Positions 45,830-55,258 of a stretch of DNA of 64,000 nucleotides are shown one piece after another. A program made the translations under genes and the position numbers. The notes under the pieces are model-generated. The model saw only the letters and a list, made by a program, of their open reading frames with translations, was not told the DNA's origin and searched no databases. The stretch is from Streptomyces globisporus. GTDB taxonomy: Bacteria; Actinomycetota; Actinomycetes; Streptomycetales; Streptomycetaceae. Position 1 is the stretch's first letter; the number at the start of each line of letters is the position of its first letter. The DNA lies in contig BMTG01000002.1 of assembly GCA_014649555.1 (NCBI GenBank), forward strand, positions 434,001 to 498,000, read 5' to 3'.

Positions 45830-47476
45830 AGCAGACGTCACCGACGACGCGCGCGGACCGCGCCGCCGTGCTCCCGCCGGATGCGAAGGCGGCGGTCACC
45901 GCTCCGCGCGGCAGTGCGGTCATGGCCGCCGGATCCGTCGTCGCCCGCGCCACCGGGTTCGCCCGGTCCGCCGTGGTCGCGGCGGCCCTGGGCACCATCG
46001 GGCCGGCCGCCGACGGTTATGCGGTGGGCAACGCCCTGCCCACCATCGTCTACATGCTGCTGCTGGGCGGTGCGCTGAACGCCGTCTTCGTGCCCGAGCT
46101 GGTGCGGGCCGCGAAGGAACACCCCGACGCGGGGGTGGCGTACACCGACCGGCTCGTCACCGTCTGCGTCGTCGCCCTGCTGGTCATCACCGCGGCCGCG
46201 GTGTGGGCGGCCCCCGGAATTATCGACATGTACACCGACTACACCGGCCGGCAGGCGGCGATGACGGTGGCACTGGCCCGCTACTGCCTGCCCCAGATCT
46301 TCTTCCTGGGACTCTTCACACTGCTCGGCCAAGTCCTCAACGCCCGGGGCCGGTTCGGCGCGATGATGTGGTCCCCGGTCCTGAACAACGTCGTCGTCAT
46401 CGTCGTCTTCGGCCTCTACCTCGCCCTGTCCCTGGGGGGGCGGGGGCACCCTCACACCGACCGGGACCGCCCTGCTCGGCTGGGGTACGACCGCCGGTAT
46501 CGCCGTCCAGACGCTCGCTCTCGTCCCGGCCCTGCGCGCCGCCCGCTTCCGCTGGCGGCCCCGCTTCGACTGGCGCGGCAGCGGCCTGACCCGGCCCCTG
46601 CGGGCGGCCGGCTGGCTGGTGCTGCTGGTCCTCGCCAACCAGGCCGCCTACTGGGTCACCACCCGGCTCGCCACGAGCGCCGGTCTCGACGGCGGACCCG
46701 GGTTCGGCGCCTACAACAACGCCTACGTCCTGTGGGTCGTACCGCACGGCATCATCACCGTGTCCGTGGTGACGGCGCTCCTGCCGCGGATGAGCGCGGC
46801 GGCGGCCGACGGGGACCTCGCCGGTGTGCGGCGCGACGTCTCGCACGCCCTGCGGGTCTGCGCCGCCGCCGTCGTACCCGCCGCCTGCGCGCTGCTCGCC
46901 CTCGCCGGGCCGGTGACGGCCCTCGTCTTCGGGTACGGCAGGACCAGTGCCGCCGACACGGCCGCCCTGGCCGGAATCCTGATGGCCTTCGCACCGGGGC
47001 TGATCGCCCTGTCCGGCCAGTACGTCCTGTCGCGCGCCTTCTACGCGCTCTCCGACACCCGTACGCCGTTCCTGCTCAACCTGGTGATCGTCGCCCTCAA
47101 CGCGGGACTGTCCCTGGCCGCCGCGCACCTGCTGCCGGCCCGCTGGGCCGTCACGGGCATGGCAGCGGCCTACTCGCTGGCCCTGTGCGCGGGCTGGGCG
47201 CTGACCGGCAGGGTGCTGTGCCGTCGGCTCGGCGTCGTACAGCCCCTCCGGTCGTCCCCCGTGGCCGCCCACGCACGCCTGCTGTTCGCCGCCGTCCCCG
47301 CCGTCGTGTTCGGCCACCTCGCGTCCGTCGGCACGGCACGGGCGGGATCCCTGGCCGCCGCCGTCGCGGGCGCGGCCGCCGTCGGCCTCACCTTCGCCCT
47401 GCCCGCCCGTCCGCTGCGACTCGCCGAACTGAACGCGCTGCTCGTGCGTGTACGCAGTCGGCGGGTCCGGACCTGA
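45826..47476 (+). pseudogene. murJ: MurJ/MviN-type lipid II flippase, frameshifted
   Basis: Two reading frames together encode a full MurJ: 45826 to about 46440 in one frame (AGSVVARATGFARSAVVAAALG, MWSPVLNNVVVIVVFGLYLALSL), then from about 46442 in the next frame (GTLTPTGTALLGWGTTAGIA onward to 47476). The switch lies at a run of seven G (46434-46440) followed by CGGGGG. Removing one G restores an unbroken chain of about 549 residues with 12-14 membrane segments. The gene is coupled to FemX by ATGA. The change may be a sequencing error in a homopolymer, a real mutation or a phase-variable run. It is a second-type MurJ, not the usual one near sigM/trxB. Confidence 0.8.
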
Positions 47477-47504
47477 CCCGCCCACCACCGAGGGAGAACA
47501 GCCG

Positions 47505-48188
47505 ATGTCCCGCGTGCTCCTCGTCGAGGACGACCCCTTCGTACGTGAGGGGGTCCAACTCGGTCTGCGCCGACGCGGCCACGACGTACGAGCAGCCGGA
47601 ACCGGCGAGGACGGTCTCGCCGCGCTGGCCGGGTTCCGCCCCGATCTGCTGCTGCTGGACCTGATGCTGCCCGGCATGACCGGCGTACAGGTCTGCCGGC
47701 GGATCCGGGAGCACAGCCAGTTGCCGATCATCATGCTCACCGCGCGCGGCGACGACTTCGACGTGGTCATCGGCCTGGAGGCCGGCGCCGACGACTACAT
47801 CGTCAAGCCCGCCCGGCCCGAGGTGATCGACGCCCGGATCCGGGCGGTGCTGCGCCGCATGGACGACGGCTCGACGGGCCGCCCGGCCATCGAGGTCTAC
47901 GGCGACCTCACCATCGACCGGATCGGGCTGACGGTGTCCAAGGCCGGCCGGCCCCTGACGCTCGCTCCCTCGGAGCTCAGACTGCTGCTGCACCTGTCCG
48001 CCGCTCCCGAGCAGGTGTTCAGCAGACAGCAGCTCCTGGAGAACGTCTGGGAGCACACCTTCCACGCCGACGGCCGGCTGGTCGACGCCTGCGTCGCCCG
48101 GCTGCGCGGCAAGATCGAGGACGAGGTCGGCGACCCGCGGTACGTCCAGACGCTGCGGGGCTTCGGCTACCGCTTCGGCCCGCTGTGA
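47505..48188 (+). CDS. OmpR-family response regulator (CseB-like)
   Basis: A 227-residue regulator. Receiver: VLLVEDDPF, phospho-Asp in LLLLDLMLP, Thr in IMLTARG, Lys in DDYIVKPA. Effector: winged helix with APSELRLLLHLSAAPEQVFSRQQLLENVWEH and RLVDACVARLRGKIED. The start is ATG after GGGAGA. It lies 28 bases after the MurJ frame and overlaps the kinase start. Similarity in layout to CseB/CseC is inferred because a lipoprotein gene follows, but no sigE is here. Confidence 0.92.
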   Translation: MSRVLLVEDDPFVREGVQLGLRRRGHDVRAAGTGEDGLAALAGFRPDLLLLDLMLPGMTGVQVCRRIREHSQLPIIMLTARGDDFDVVIGLEAGADDYIVKPARPEVIDARIRAVLRRMDDGSTGRPAIEVYGDLTIDRIGLTVSKAGRPLTLAPSELRLLLHLSAAPEQVFSRQQLLENVWEHTFHADGRLVDACVARLRGKIEDEVGDPRYVQTLRGFGYRFGPL

Positions 48189-49729
48189 TCACCGTCCCCC
48201 GCCCCGGCCGCCCTCGGGACGAAGAAAACGAGCGAGCGGACGGCGCGGGGCCGGCAGCACCCACCCGCAGGCGTTCGCGGGTCAGGGCGTTCGGTCTGCG
48301 CACCCGGCTGCTGGCCGCCTTCCTTCTGGTCGCCGCGGTCAGCGCCGGCACGACGTCCGCCCTCACCTACCGCGAGGCCCGCAACGCGCTGCTGAAGACC
48401 GCCCAGGACATGGCCGTCTCGACCTTCCGCGACCAGGTCGAGCGGACGGGCTGGAGGCTGCCCGTCGAGGAGGAGGGGATCGAGGAGATCCTGCGCGACC
48501 TCGCCCGCACGGGAAAACCGCGCCCCTGGGTGGTGTTCGCCGAGTACGGCTCGATCCGCGCGTCCTCGGGCGAGAACCCGGTCTCCTCCGTCATCACCCC
48601 GGAACTGCGCCGGGCGGCGACGGCCGACCGGTACGGCAGCTTCGAGCGGGTGGTCAAGGACGGCGTCCCCTATCTGACCATCGGCATGCCCACGGTCTTC
48701 AAGACCGGCCCCGACAGCACGCTTCCCACCGGGCTCGTCCTGTACGCCGTCATGCGGATGACCGACGAGCAGATCAACGTGGACGCCCTCCTCGTCGCCG
48801 CCCGGAACGGCGCCCTGCCCGGCCTCGCGGTCGCGCTCGTCCCCGCCCTGCTCGCGGCGCGCAGCGTGCTGCGTCCGGTGCGGGAGCTGCGCCGTGCGGC
48901 CCGGAGCATGGGCAGCGGCAGACTCGACACCCGTATACCGGTACGCGGCAGGGACGAACTGGCCGACCTGGCCGACACGTTCAACGAGTCGGCGGGCCAA
49001 CTGGAGCGCTCCGTGGGTGAACTGCGCGACGCAGAGGCGCGTGCGCGGCGTTTCGCCTCGGACGTCTCGCACGAACTGCGCACCCCTCTCGCCGGGATGC
49101 TCGCCGTCACCGAGGTCCTCGACGAGGACGCGGACCGGCTGGACCCCGACACCGCCCAGGCGGTCCGGCTGGTCAGCGCGGAGACCGGAAAGCTGGCCGT
49201 GCTCGTCGAGGACCTGATGGAGATCTCCCGCTTCGACGCCCGCGCCGCCGAGCTGAACGCCGACGAGATCGATGTCGCCGAGGCCATCCGCAAGACCCTC
49301 CAGGTCCGGCACTGGGCGGGCGACGACCGGATCCGCACCGAACTCCCCCCGGACATCAGGGCCCGCCTCGACCCGCGCCGCTTCGACGTCGTGATCGCCA
49401 ACCTCGTCGGGAACGCGCTGCGGCACGGCGGCGCTCCCGTCACCGTGCTCCTGCGGACCGAGGCGAGCTCCTCGGGCACGCTCGTGCTCGTCGTCGAGGT
49501 CGCGGACCGCGGCCCCGGTATTCCCGCCGCCGCGCTCCCGCACATCTTCGACCGCTTCTACAAGGCCGACGCGGCCCGTACGCGCTCGCCCGGCAGTGGC
49601 CTGGGCCTGGCGATCACCCTGGAGAACGTGAATCTGCACGACGGCACGATCCGCGCGGGGAACCTGCCCGGCGGCGGTGCCGTCTTCACCGTCGAGATAC
49701 CGCTCCGGGCCGAGGAGGCCGTCAGATGA
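48185..49729 (+). CDS. sensor histidine kinase (CseC-like)
   Basis: A 514-residue membrane kinase. Membrane segment one is about residues 35-60, a short sensor domain about 60-190, segment two about 195-215. HAMP, then HisKA with the phospho-His in SDVSHELRTPLAG, and HATPase with VIANLVGNALRHGG, DRGPGIP and SPGSGLGLAI. The GTG start is within the response-regulator stop, so the two are co-translated. The kinase and the lipoprotein that overlaps it resemble the CseC/CseA arrangement of envelope stress sensing. Confidence 0.92.
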   Translation: MITVPRPGRPRDEENERADGAGPAAPTRRRSRVRAFGLRTRLLAAFLLVAAVSAGTTSALTYREARNALLKTAQDMAVSTFRDQVERTGWRLPVEEEGIEEILRDLARTGKPRPWVVFAEYGSIRASSGENPVSSVITPELRRAATADRYGSFERVVKDGVPYLTIGMPTVFKTGPDSTLPTGLVLYAVMRMTDEQINVDALLVAARNGALPGLAVALVPALLAARSVLRPVRELRRAARSMGSGRLDTRIPVRGRDELADLADTFNESAGQLERSVGELRDAEARARRFASDVSHELRTPLAGMLAVTEVLDEDADRLDPDTAQAVRLVSAETGKLAVLVEDLMEISRFDARAAELNADEIDVAEAIRKTLQVRHWAGDDRIRTELPPDIRARLDPRRFDVVIANLVGNALRHGGAPVTVLLRTEASSSGTLVLVVEVADRGPGIPAAALPHIFDRFYKADAARTRSPGSGLGLAITLENVNLHDGTIRAGNLPGGGAVFTVEIPLRAEEAVR

Positions 49730-50352
49730 GGCATGCGAGGTGGCGCGGTGTCGCGAGGAGGCATACCTGGTGGCGCGGCCTCGCCACGGCCGTCGTCGCC
49801 ACGGCCGGGGTACCGCTGGTGGGCGGCTGCGGTATCCAGGACTCCGACGTGATCGAGGCGGGCGGCCCCGCGACGGTCGAGGCCTTCCTCAACCGTGATG
49901 CCGACATGCTGCTCTTCTTCCGTTCCCCGGACGGCGGGTTGAGTCCCGTGATCCGGGAGGTCAGGCCATCGGCCGGGTTCGGCGAGGAATACATCGAGCC
50001 GGGCGCCGTCGAGCGGGCCCCGTCCGGCCCGGCGGGTCCCGCGCCCACGGAGAAGGTCGTCCTGGCGCTGCTCTCCGGCCCGGGCGAGGCGGACCGGGCC
50101 GCCGGTCTGACCACGGCGCTTCCCGCTGTCCGCGAGAAGGAAGCCGTGAAGGTGGAGGTCTCATCGGACGGCGGGGTCACCGCCCGCCTGCCCCTCGCCG
50201 TGCGGGCACTGGACGCCACGGCCGTACGCCAGTTGACCTGCACGATCGCCTACAACCAGGTTAAGGACGGCCGGGGGGTCGTGACACTGAGGGGACTGGA
50301 CGGGGCGGAGCGGTCCGGTTCCTGCGGGCTCGCCCCGGGTACGTCCGGCTGA
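49726..50352 (+). CDS. GerMN-like lipoprotein (CseA-like)
   Basis: A 208-residue lipoprotein; the lipobox is GGC in VPLVGGCG. Pattern VVLALLSGPGEADRAAGLTTALP followed by KVEVSSDGGVTARLPLA resembles the GerMN fold, and two further Cys occur near TCTIAY and GSCGLA. It starts within the kinase stop (ATGA). By position it may modulate the kinase, as CseA does for CseC in Streptomyces. Direct similarity to CseA has not been checked. Confidence 0.7.
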   Translation: MRHARWRGVARRHTWWRGLATAVVATAGVPLVGGCGIQDSDVIEAGGPATVEAFLNRDADMLLFFRSPDGGLSPVIREVRPSAGFGEEYIEPGAVERAPSGPAGPAPTEKVVLALLSGPGEADRAAGLTTALPAVREKEAVKVEVSSDGGVTARLPLAVRALDATAVRQLTCTIAYNQVKDGRGVVTLRGLDGAERSGSCGLAPGTSG

Positions 50353-50377
50353 GAACAGCTCCTCGGCCGGACGCCCG

Positions 50378-50767
50378 TCAGAAGAACACCCCGCACCGCA
50401 GCAGCACATTCGCGTACGGCCGCGCCTCCCCCGTACGGACCACCAGGCGGGCCGTCGCCGTCAGCGCCTTCAGGTCGTCGTGCGGGACCGACTCCAGCCA
50501 CGGGAAGTGGGTGTCGAGGAGCGCCGCGGCCGCCGGGTTGGCGTCGCGGATCTCCTCGGCTGCCGTCGCGCCCTCGACGACCAGCTCGTCGAGCAGGCCG
50601 TCCAGTACCTCGGCGAACGTCGGGGTACCGGCGCGGAAGGCCAGGTCGACGACGCGCGGGCCGGACGGTATCGGCATGCCGGCGTCGCAGATCAGGACGG
50701 TGTCGCCGTGGCCGAGTTCGGCGATCGCGCCCGCCAGGTGGCGGTTGAGGATGCCCGACTTCTTCAC
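50378..50767 (-). CDS. rbsD: D-ribose pyranase
   Basis: A 129-residue enzyme interconverting beta-pyranose and beta-furanose forms of ribose. Typical RbsD features are MKKSGILNRHL, LICDAGMPIP, VVDLAFRAGTPTF and the C-terminal RTGEARPYANVLLRCGVFF. It is last in the ribose operon and overlaps the rbsK stop by ATGA. Length matches the family (about 130-139). Confidence 0.92.
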   Translation of the reverse strand: MKKSGILNRHLAGAIAELGHGDTVLICDAGMPIPSGPRVVDLAFRAGTPTFAEVLDGLLDELVVEGATAAEEIRDANPAAAALLDTHFPWLESVPHDDLKALTATARLVVRTGEARPYANVLLRCGVFF

Positions 50768-51687
50768 AGCGCGTCGACCTCCTCCAGCGTCGGGAACGAC
50801 TCCTGCGCCCCTCGTGCCGTGACCGCCGCCGCGCCCACCCGCACGGCGAAGGCCGCCGCCCCCCGCAGATCGTCGCCCCGGCCGAGACGCCAGGCCAGGG
50901 CCGCCGTGAACGCGTCCCCGGCGCCGGTCGTGTCGACGGCCTCGACCTTCGGGCTGACGAGATGGTCCAGGGAGCCCGTACGGCTGTCCGCGACCAGGGC
51001 CCCGGCGGCGCCCAGGGTGACGACGACCGAGCGCGGGCCCAGCGCGAGGAGCGCCGGGGCCCAGTCGCGCGGCCCCTCCCCCGCGTCCTCGCCCAGGATG
51101 TACCGCGCCTCGTGCTCGTTGACCACCAGCGGATCGCAGGCGGCGAGCACCTCCCCGGGGAGCGGGGCGGGCGGCGAGGGGTTGAGGACGAGCCGGGTGT
51201 CCGGCCCCCGGCCGCGTACCGTCTCGGCCACCGTGTCGAGCGGGATCTCCAGCTGTACGGAGATCACCCGGGCGGCGGCCAGCAGCGGGGCCGCCGCCCG
51301 GACGTCCTCGGGCGTGAGGCGTCCGTTGGCCCCCGGGGAGACGACGATGCTGTTGTCGCCCGAGGGGTCGACGGTGATCAGCGCGACACCGGTGGGTGCC
51401 CCGCCGACCAGGACGCCGTCCGTGTCCACGCCCGCCGCGCGCTGGGAATCCAGCAACAGGCGCCCGTGGTCGTCGTCGCCGACCCGGGCCAGCAGGGCCG
51501 TCCTGGCGCCGAGGCGGGCGGCGGCCAGCGACTGGTTGGCGCCCTTGCCGCCGGGGTGGACGGCCAGGTCGGAGCCGAGGACCGTCTCGCCGGGGCCGGG
51601 GCGGCGCTCGACGCCGATCACCAGGTCGGCGTTGGCCGACCCGACGACCAGCAGGTCGTACCGGTCGTCGGGGGCGTTGTCGTGCAT
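50764..51687 (-). CDS. rbsK: ribokinase
   Basis: A 307-residue PfkB-family kinase phosphorylating D-ribose at O5. Motifs: GSANADLVIGVERRPGPGETVLG, the GGKGANQSLAAARLG di-glycine signature, and the ATP/anion-hole motif DTTGAGDAFTAAL with catalytic Asp. Co-translated with rbsD. It follows the fused permease/binding gene by about 57 bases. Confidence 0.92.
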   Translation of the reverse strand: MHDNAPDDRYDLLVVGSANADLVIGVERRPGPGETVLGSDLAVHPGGKGANQSLAAARLGARTALLARVGDDDHGRLLLDSQRAAGVDTDGVLVGGAPTGVALITVDPSGDNSIVVSPGANGRLTPEDVRAAAPLLAAARVISVQLEIPLDTVAETVRGRGPDTRLVLNPSPPAPLPGEVLAACDPLVVNEHEARYILGEDAGEGPRDWAPALLALGPRSVVVTLGAAGALVADSRTGSLDHLVSPKVEAVDTTGAGDAFTAALAWRLGRGDDLRGAAAFAVRVGAAAVTARGAQESFPTLEEVDAL

Positions 51688-51744
51688 GGGCGTGCTTCCT
51701 GCTTTCGTCGGTCCGGGATCAACAGTCCGGTGCGCGGGGCGGGT

Positions 51745-53700
51745 TCAGGAGAAGTCGGCGACATTCTCCCGGGTGACCACCTTGACCGGCACCTTCACCG
51801 TGCTCGCGACTTCCTCGTCCTTCGCGGCCTTGACGGCGTTCTGCACCGCGATCTTCCCGAGTTCGGCCGGCTGTTGGGCGACCGACGCGTAGAGCGTGCC
51901 GGCCTCGACCGCCTTCAGGCCGTCCGGGGTGCCGTCGAAGCCGACGACCGAGACGGACTTCCCGGCCCTGCCGCCGAGCGCCTTGACCGCGCCGAGCGCC
52001 ATCTCGTCGTTCTCGGCGAAGACGCCGGTGACCCCGGGGTGCGACTGGATCAGGTTCGTCATGACGTCCAGGCCCTTGGTGCGGTCGAAGTCCGCGGGCT
52101 GCTTGGCGACCACCTTGATGCCCGGGTACTCCTTCAGCCCCTCGGCGAAGCCGGCCCCGCGCTCACGGCTGGCGGAGGTGCCCGCCGTGCCCTGGAGGAT
52201 GACGATGCTGCCCTTGCCGCCGAGCTTGTCGGCCAGCGCGTCGGCGGCGAGCTTGCCGCCCGCCACGTTGTCGGAGGCGACGAGGGTGGCGGTGTCGGCC
52301 TTGTTGACGCCCCGGTCGGCGGCGATCACAGGGATGTCCGCCTTGTTGGCGCTGCGGACGCCCGGTCCGACGGCGTCGGAGTCCACCGGGTTGACGATGA
52401 TCGAGGAGACTCCCGAACTGGTGAAGTTCTGGAGCTGGTTGGCCTGCTGGGAGGCGTCGTTCTGGGCGTCGGTGACGGTCAGGTGGATGCCCGCCTTCTC
52501 CGCTTCCGCCTGCGCGCCTTCCTTCATCTGCACAAAGAAGGGGTTGTTGAGCGTGGAGAGGGACATGCCGACCTTCTTCGTGCCCCCGGACGAACCGGAG
52601 TTGACGTAGGAGACGGCGCCGACGACGAGGGCCACGGCGAGCGCCGCCCCGGCGAACTTGAGCGCTCCCCTGCGCCCGGCGCCCGGTGCGCCGGGCGCCG
52701 TCCCGGCCGAGGAGGCCGCGCCCGAACCGGCCTTGCGGCGCAGCGTGTCGAGCAGGACGGCGAGGGCGATGACGACGCCGATGACGACCTGCTGCCAGAA
52801 CGCCGACACGGAGAGGAGGTTGAGGCCGTTGCGGAGGACGGCGAGGATGAGCGCGCCGATCAGGGTGCCGGACGCCTTGCCGACGCCGCCGGCCAGGCTG
52901 GCGCCCCCGATGACGACGGCGGCGATGGCGTCGAGTTCGTACCCCTGGGCGGCCTGCGGCTGGGCGGAGACGAGGCGCGAGGCCAGGACGATGCCCGCGA
53001 CGGCGGCGAAGAGGCCGGACAGCGCGTAGATGACGATCTTCTGGCGCTTGACGCGGAGCCCGGAGAGCCGGGCCGCCTCCTCGTTGCCGCCGATGGCGTA
53101 CATCGAGCGGCCGATGAAAGTGCGGCCGAGGATCAGTGCGGTGATCAGGCCCATCGCGATCATCACGAGGACCGGTACGGGGAGCCAGCCGCCGAGCGTG
53201 TCACCTAGCCGCGAGACGGAGTCGGGGAAGGCGATCGGGCTGCCCTGCGAGATGACGAGGGAGAGACCGCGGGCGATCGAGAGCATGGCCAAGGTCGCGA
53301 TGAACGGCGGGAGTTTGCCGTACGAGATCAGGGCGCCGTTCACGAAGCCGCAGGCGATACCGGTGACGATCGCGAGGACGACGGCCAGGACGACGGGTAC
53401 GCCCGCCGATGTCGCCGACCAGGCGAGGACCGTCGCGGACAGGGCGGCCACCGAGCCGACGGACAGGTCGATGCCCGCCGAGACGATGACGAAGGTGACG
53501 CCGAACGCGAGGATGGCGGTGACGGCCGCCTGGACGCCGACGTTCAGCAGGTTCTGGGTGGTGAGGAAGTCGCCGGAGAGCAGCGACATCGCCACCACCA
53601 GGACGACCAGGGCGCTCAGCGCTCCGTTGTCGAGCAGGACGCGGCGTATCACGGAGGTGCCCCCTGCGCCCGTGTCACTCTTGAGTGTCTCAGTGGCCAC
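51745..53700 (-). CDS. ribose ABC transporter permease fused to substrate-binding domain (RbsC-RbsB)
   Basis: A 651-residue fusion. The GTG at 53700 has GAGGAGG six bases upstream; an ATG 39 bases earlier would overlap rbsA more. Residues about 15-330 are an RbsC-type permease with the GIDLSVGSVAALS loop and GRSMYAIGGNEEAARLSG. After a Ser/Gly/Ala linker and one membrane segment (about 350-368), residues about 370-650 are an RbsB-type sugar-binding domain (KVGMSLSTLNNPFFVQMKEGAQ, NPVDSDAVGPGV, VAADRGV, VFAENDEMALGAV). The binding protein is normally a separate lipoprotein; here it is tethered to the transporter. Such fusions occur in actinomycetes. It overlaps rbsA by 11 bases. Confidence 0.9.
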   Translation of the reverse strand: MATETLKSDTGAGGTSVIRRVLLDNGALSALVVLVVAMSLLSGDFLTTQNLLNVGVQAAVTAILAFGVTFVIVSAGIDLSVGSVAALSATVLAWSATSAGVPVVLAVVLAIVTGIACGFVNGALISYGKLPPFIATLAMLSIARGLSLVISQGSPIAFPDSVSRLGDTLGGWLPVPVLVMIAMGLITALILGRTFIGRSMYAIGGNEEAARLSGLRVKRQKIVIYALSGLFAAVAGIVLASRLVSAQPQAAQGYELDAIAAVVIGGASLAGGVGKASGTLIGALILAVLRNGLNLLSVSAFWQQVVIGVVIALAVLLDTLRRKAGSGAASSAGTAPGAPGAGRRGALKFAGAALAVALVVGAVSYVNSGSSGGTKKVGMSLSTLNNPFFVQMKEGAQAEAEKAGIHLTVTDAQNDASQQANQLQNFTSSGVSSIIVNPVDSDAVGPGVRSANKADIPVIAADRGVNKADTATLVASDNVAGGKLAADALADKLGGKGSIVILQGTAGTSASRERGAGFAEGLKEYPGIKVVAKQPADFDRTKGLDVMTNLIQSHPGVTGVFAENDEMALGAVKALGGRAGKSVSVVGFDGTPDGLKAVEAGTLYASVAQQPAELGKIAVQNAVKAAKDEEVASTVKVPVKVVTRENVADFS

Positions 53701-55258
53701 GGGGGCCCTCCTCTTCGTTCTTCGGTGCGGGGTGTTCATGGGGAGCGGAGGTGGAGACCGCGAGGGCCATCACCGCGTCCTGGGTGGCTTCTTCGGCGGG
53801 AAGTTCCCCGGCGATCCGGCCCTGGGCCATCACGAGGACCCGGTCGCTCATGCCGAGCACCTCGGGCAGATCGCTGGAGATCATCAGGACGGCGTGGCCG
53901 GAGGCGGTCAGTTCGTTGATGAGCTGGTAGATCTCGACCTTGGCGCCGACGTCGATGCCCCGGGTGGGCTCGTCGAGGATGAGGACCCGGGTGTCGGCCA
54001 GCAGCCACTTGCCGATGACGACCTTCTGCTGGTTGCCGCCGGACAGTGTGCGCACGTGCTGGCCGATGCCGGACATGCGGACGCCGAGCTGCTTCGCGAT
54101 GCGGGCGGCGGCGGTGCGCTGGCCCTTGAGGTCGACGAGTCCGGAGCGGGTGGCGGACCGCAGGGTGACCAGGCCCAGGTTCTCCTGCACGGAGGCGTCG
54201 AGCACGAGCCCCTGTCCCTTGCGGTCCTCCGGGACGAGACCTATCCCGGCGCTCATGGCGGCGGGGACGTCGTGCCGGGCGAGGCGCTCGCCGCGTACGT
54301 CGACGGTGCCGGCGTCGTAGGGGTCCGCGCCGAAGACCGCGCGCGCCACCTCCGTACGCCCGGCGCCGACAAGTCCGGCGAGGCCGACGACCTCCCCGGC
54401 GTGCACGTCGAAGCTGATGTCGTGGAAGACGCCGTTGCGGGTCAGCCCCCGCACGGACAGCAACGCGTCGCCCGTGTCGGGGCGTTCGCGCGGGTACTGC
54501 TGCTCGATGCTGCGGCCGACCATGAGCTGGACGAGTTCGTCCTCGGGGGTGGAGGCCGGGACCTGGTCGACGCTGCGGCCGTCGCGGAGGACGGTGACGC
54601 GGTCGCCGAGTGCGGCGATCTCTTCCAGGTGGTGGGTGATGAAGACGATCCCGACGCCGTCCGCGCGGAGCTGACGGACGATCGCGAAGAGCTTCTCGAC
54701 CTCCTCGGAGGTGAGCACGGCGGTCGGCTCGTCCATGATCAGGACGCGGGCGTCCAGGCTGAGCGCCTTGGCGATCTCCACCATCTGGAGCCGGGCGATG
54801 CCCAGTTCGCGCACCTTGGCGTCGGGGCGCACGTCGACGCCGACGCGGCGCAGCAGCTCTGCGGCATCCTGGCGCATCCGGCGGTGGTCGACGAGCCCGT
54901 AGCGGCGCGGCTGGCGGCCGAGGAAGATGTTCTCGGCCACCGTGAGATCGGGGACGAGGTTGAACTCCTGGTAGATGGTCGCGATCCCGAGCCGTTCGGC
55001 GTCCTGGGCGCCGTCGATGCGCACCTCGCGGCCGTCGGCCAGGATGCGGCCGTGGTCGGGGCGGTAGGCGCCGGAGAGCATCTTGATGAGGGTGCTCTTG
55101 CCCGCGCCGTTCTCGCCGAGCAGGACATGGACCTCGCCTCTGCGGAGGTCGAAGTCGACGTTGTCGAGCGCCACCACGCCGGGGAAGGTCTTACGGAGAC
55201 CCTCGATGCGCAGCAACTCGTCGGGCGCGGTTGTCGGTTGCTCCTCCGGTGCGGTCAC
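53690..55258 (-). CDS. rbsA: ribose ABC transporter ATP-binding protein
   Basis: A 522-residue tandem ATPase. The first half has Walker A GENGAGKST, Walker B LIMDEPTAVLT and the His switch ITHHLEE. The second half has the degenerate Walker A LVGAGRTEVARAVFG and signature LSGGNQQKVVIGKWL with LILDEPTRGIDVGAK. This is the double-NBD RbsA/MglA layout. GTG start overlaps the rbsR stop by GTGA, so the regulator and transporter are one transcript. Confidence 0.92.
   Translation of the reverse strand: MTAPEEQPTTAPDELLRIEGLRKTFPGVVALDNVDFDLRRGEVHVLLGENGAGKSTLIKMLSGAYRPDHGRILADGREVRIDGAQDAERLGIATIYQEFNLVPDLTVAENIFLGRQPRRYGLVDHRRMRQDAAELLRRVGVDVRPDAKVRELGIARLQMVEIAKALSLDARVLIMDEPTAVLTSEEVEKLFAIVRQLRADGVGIVFITHHLEEIAALGDRVTVLRDGRSVDQVPASTPEDELVQLMVGRSIEQQYPRERPDTGDALLSVRGLTRNGVFHDISFDVHAGEVVGLAGLVGAGRTEVARAVFGADPYDAGTVDVRGERLARHDVPAAMSAGIGLVPEDRKGQGLVLDASVQENLGLVTLRSATRSGLVDLKGQRTAAARIAKQLGVRMSGIGQHVRTLSGGNQQKVVIGKWLLADTRVLILDEPTRGIDVGAKVEIYQLINELTASGHAVLMISSDLPEVLGMSDRVLVMAQGRIAGELPAEEATQDAVMALAVSTSAPHEHPAPKNEEEGPRGH

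Noticed and set aside
46434-46447. Programmed ribosomal frameshift in murJ
   Set aside because: No stop codon, pseudoknot or known slippery heptamer at the site that would support it; homopolymer indel is simpler. Kept as a finding about error or mutation.
47505-50352. The canonical sigE-cseABC operon
   Set aside because: No sigma factor gene is upstream, and the lipoprotein comes after, not before, the two-component pair.
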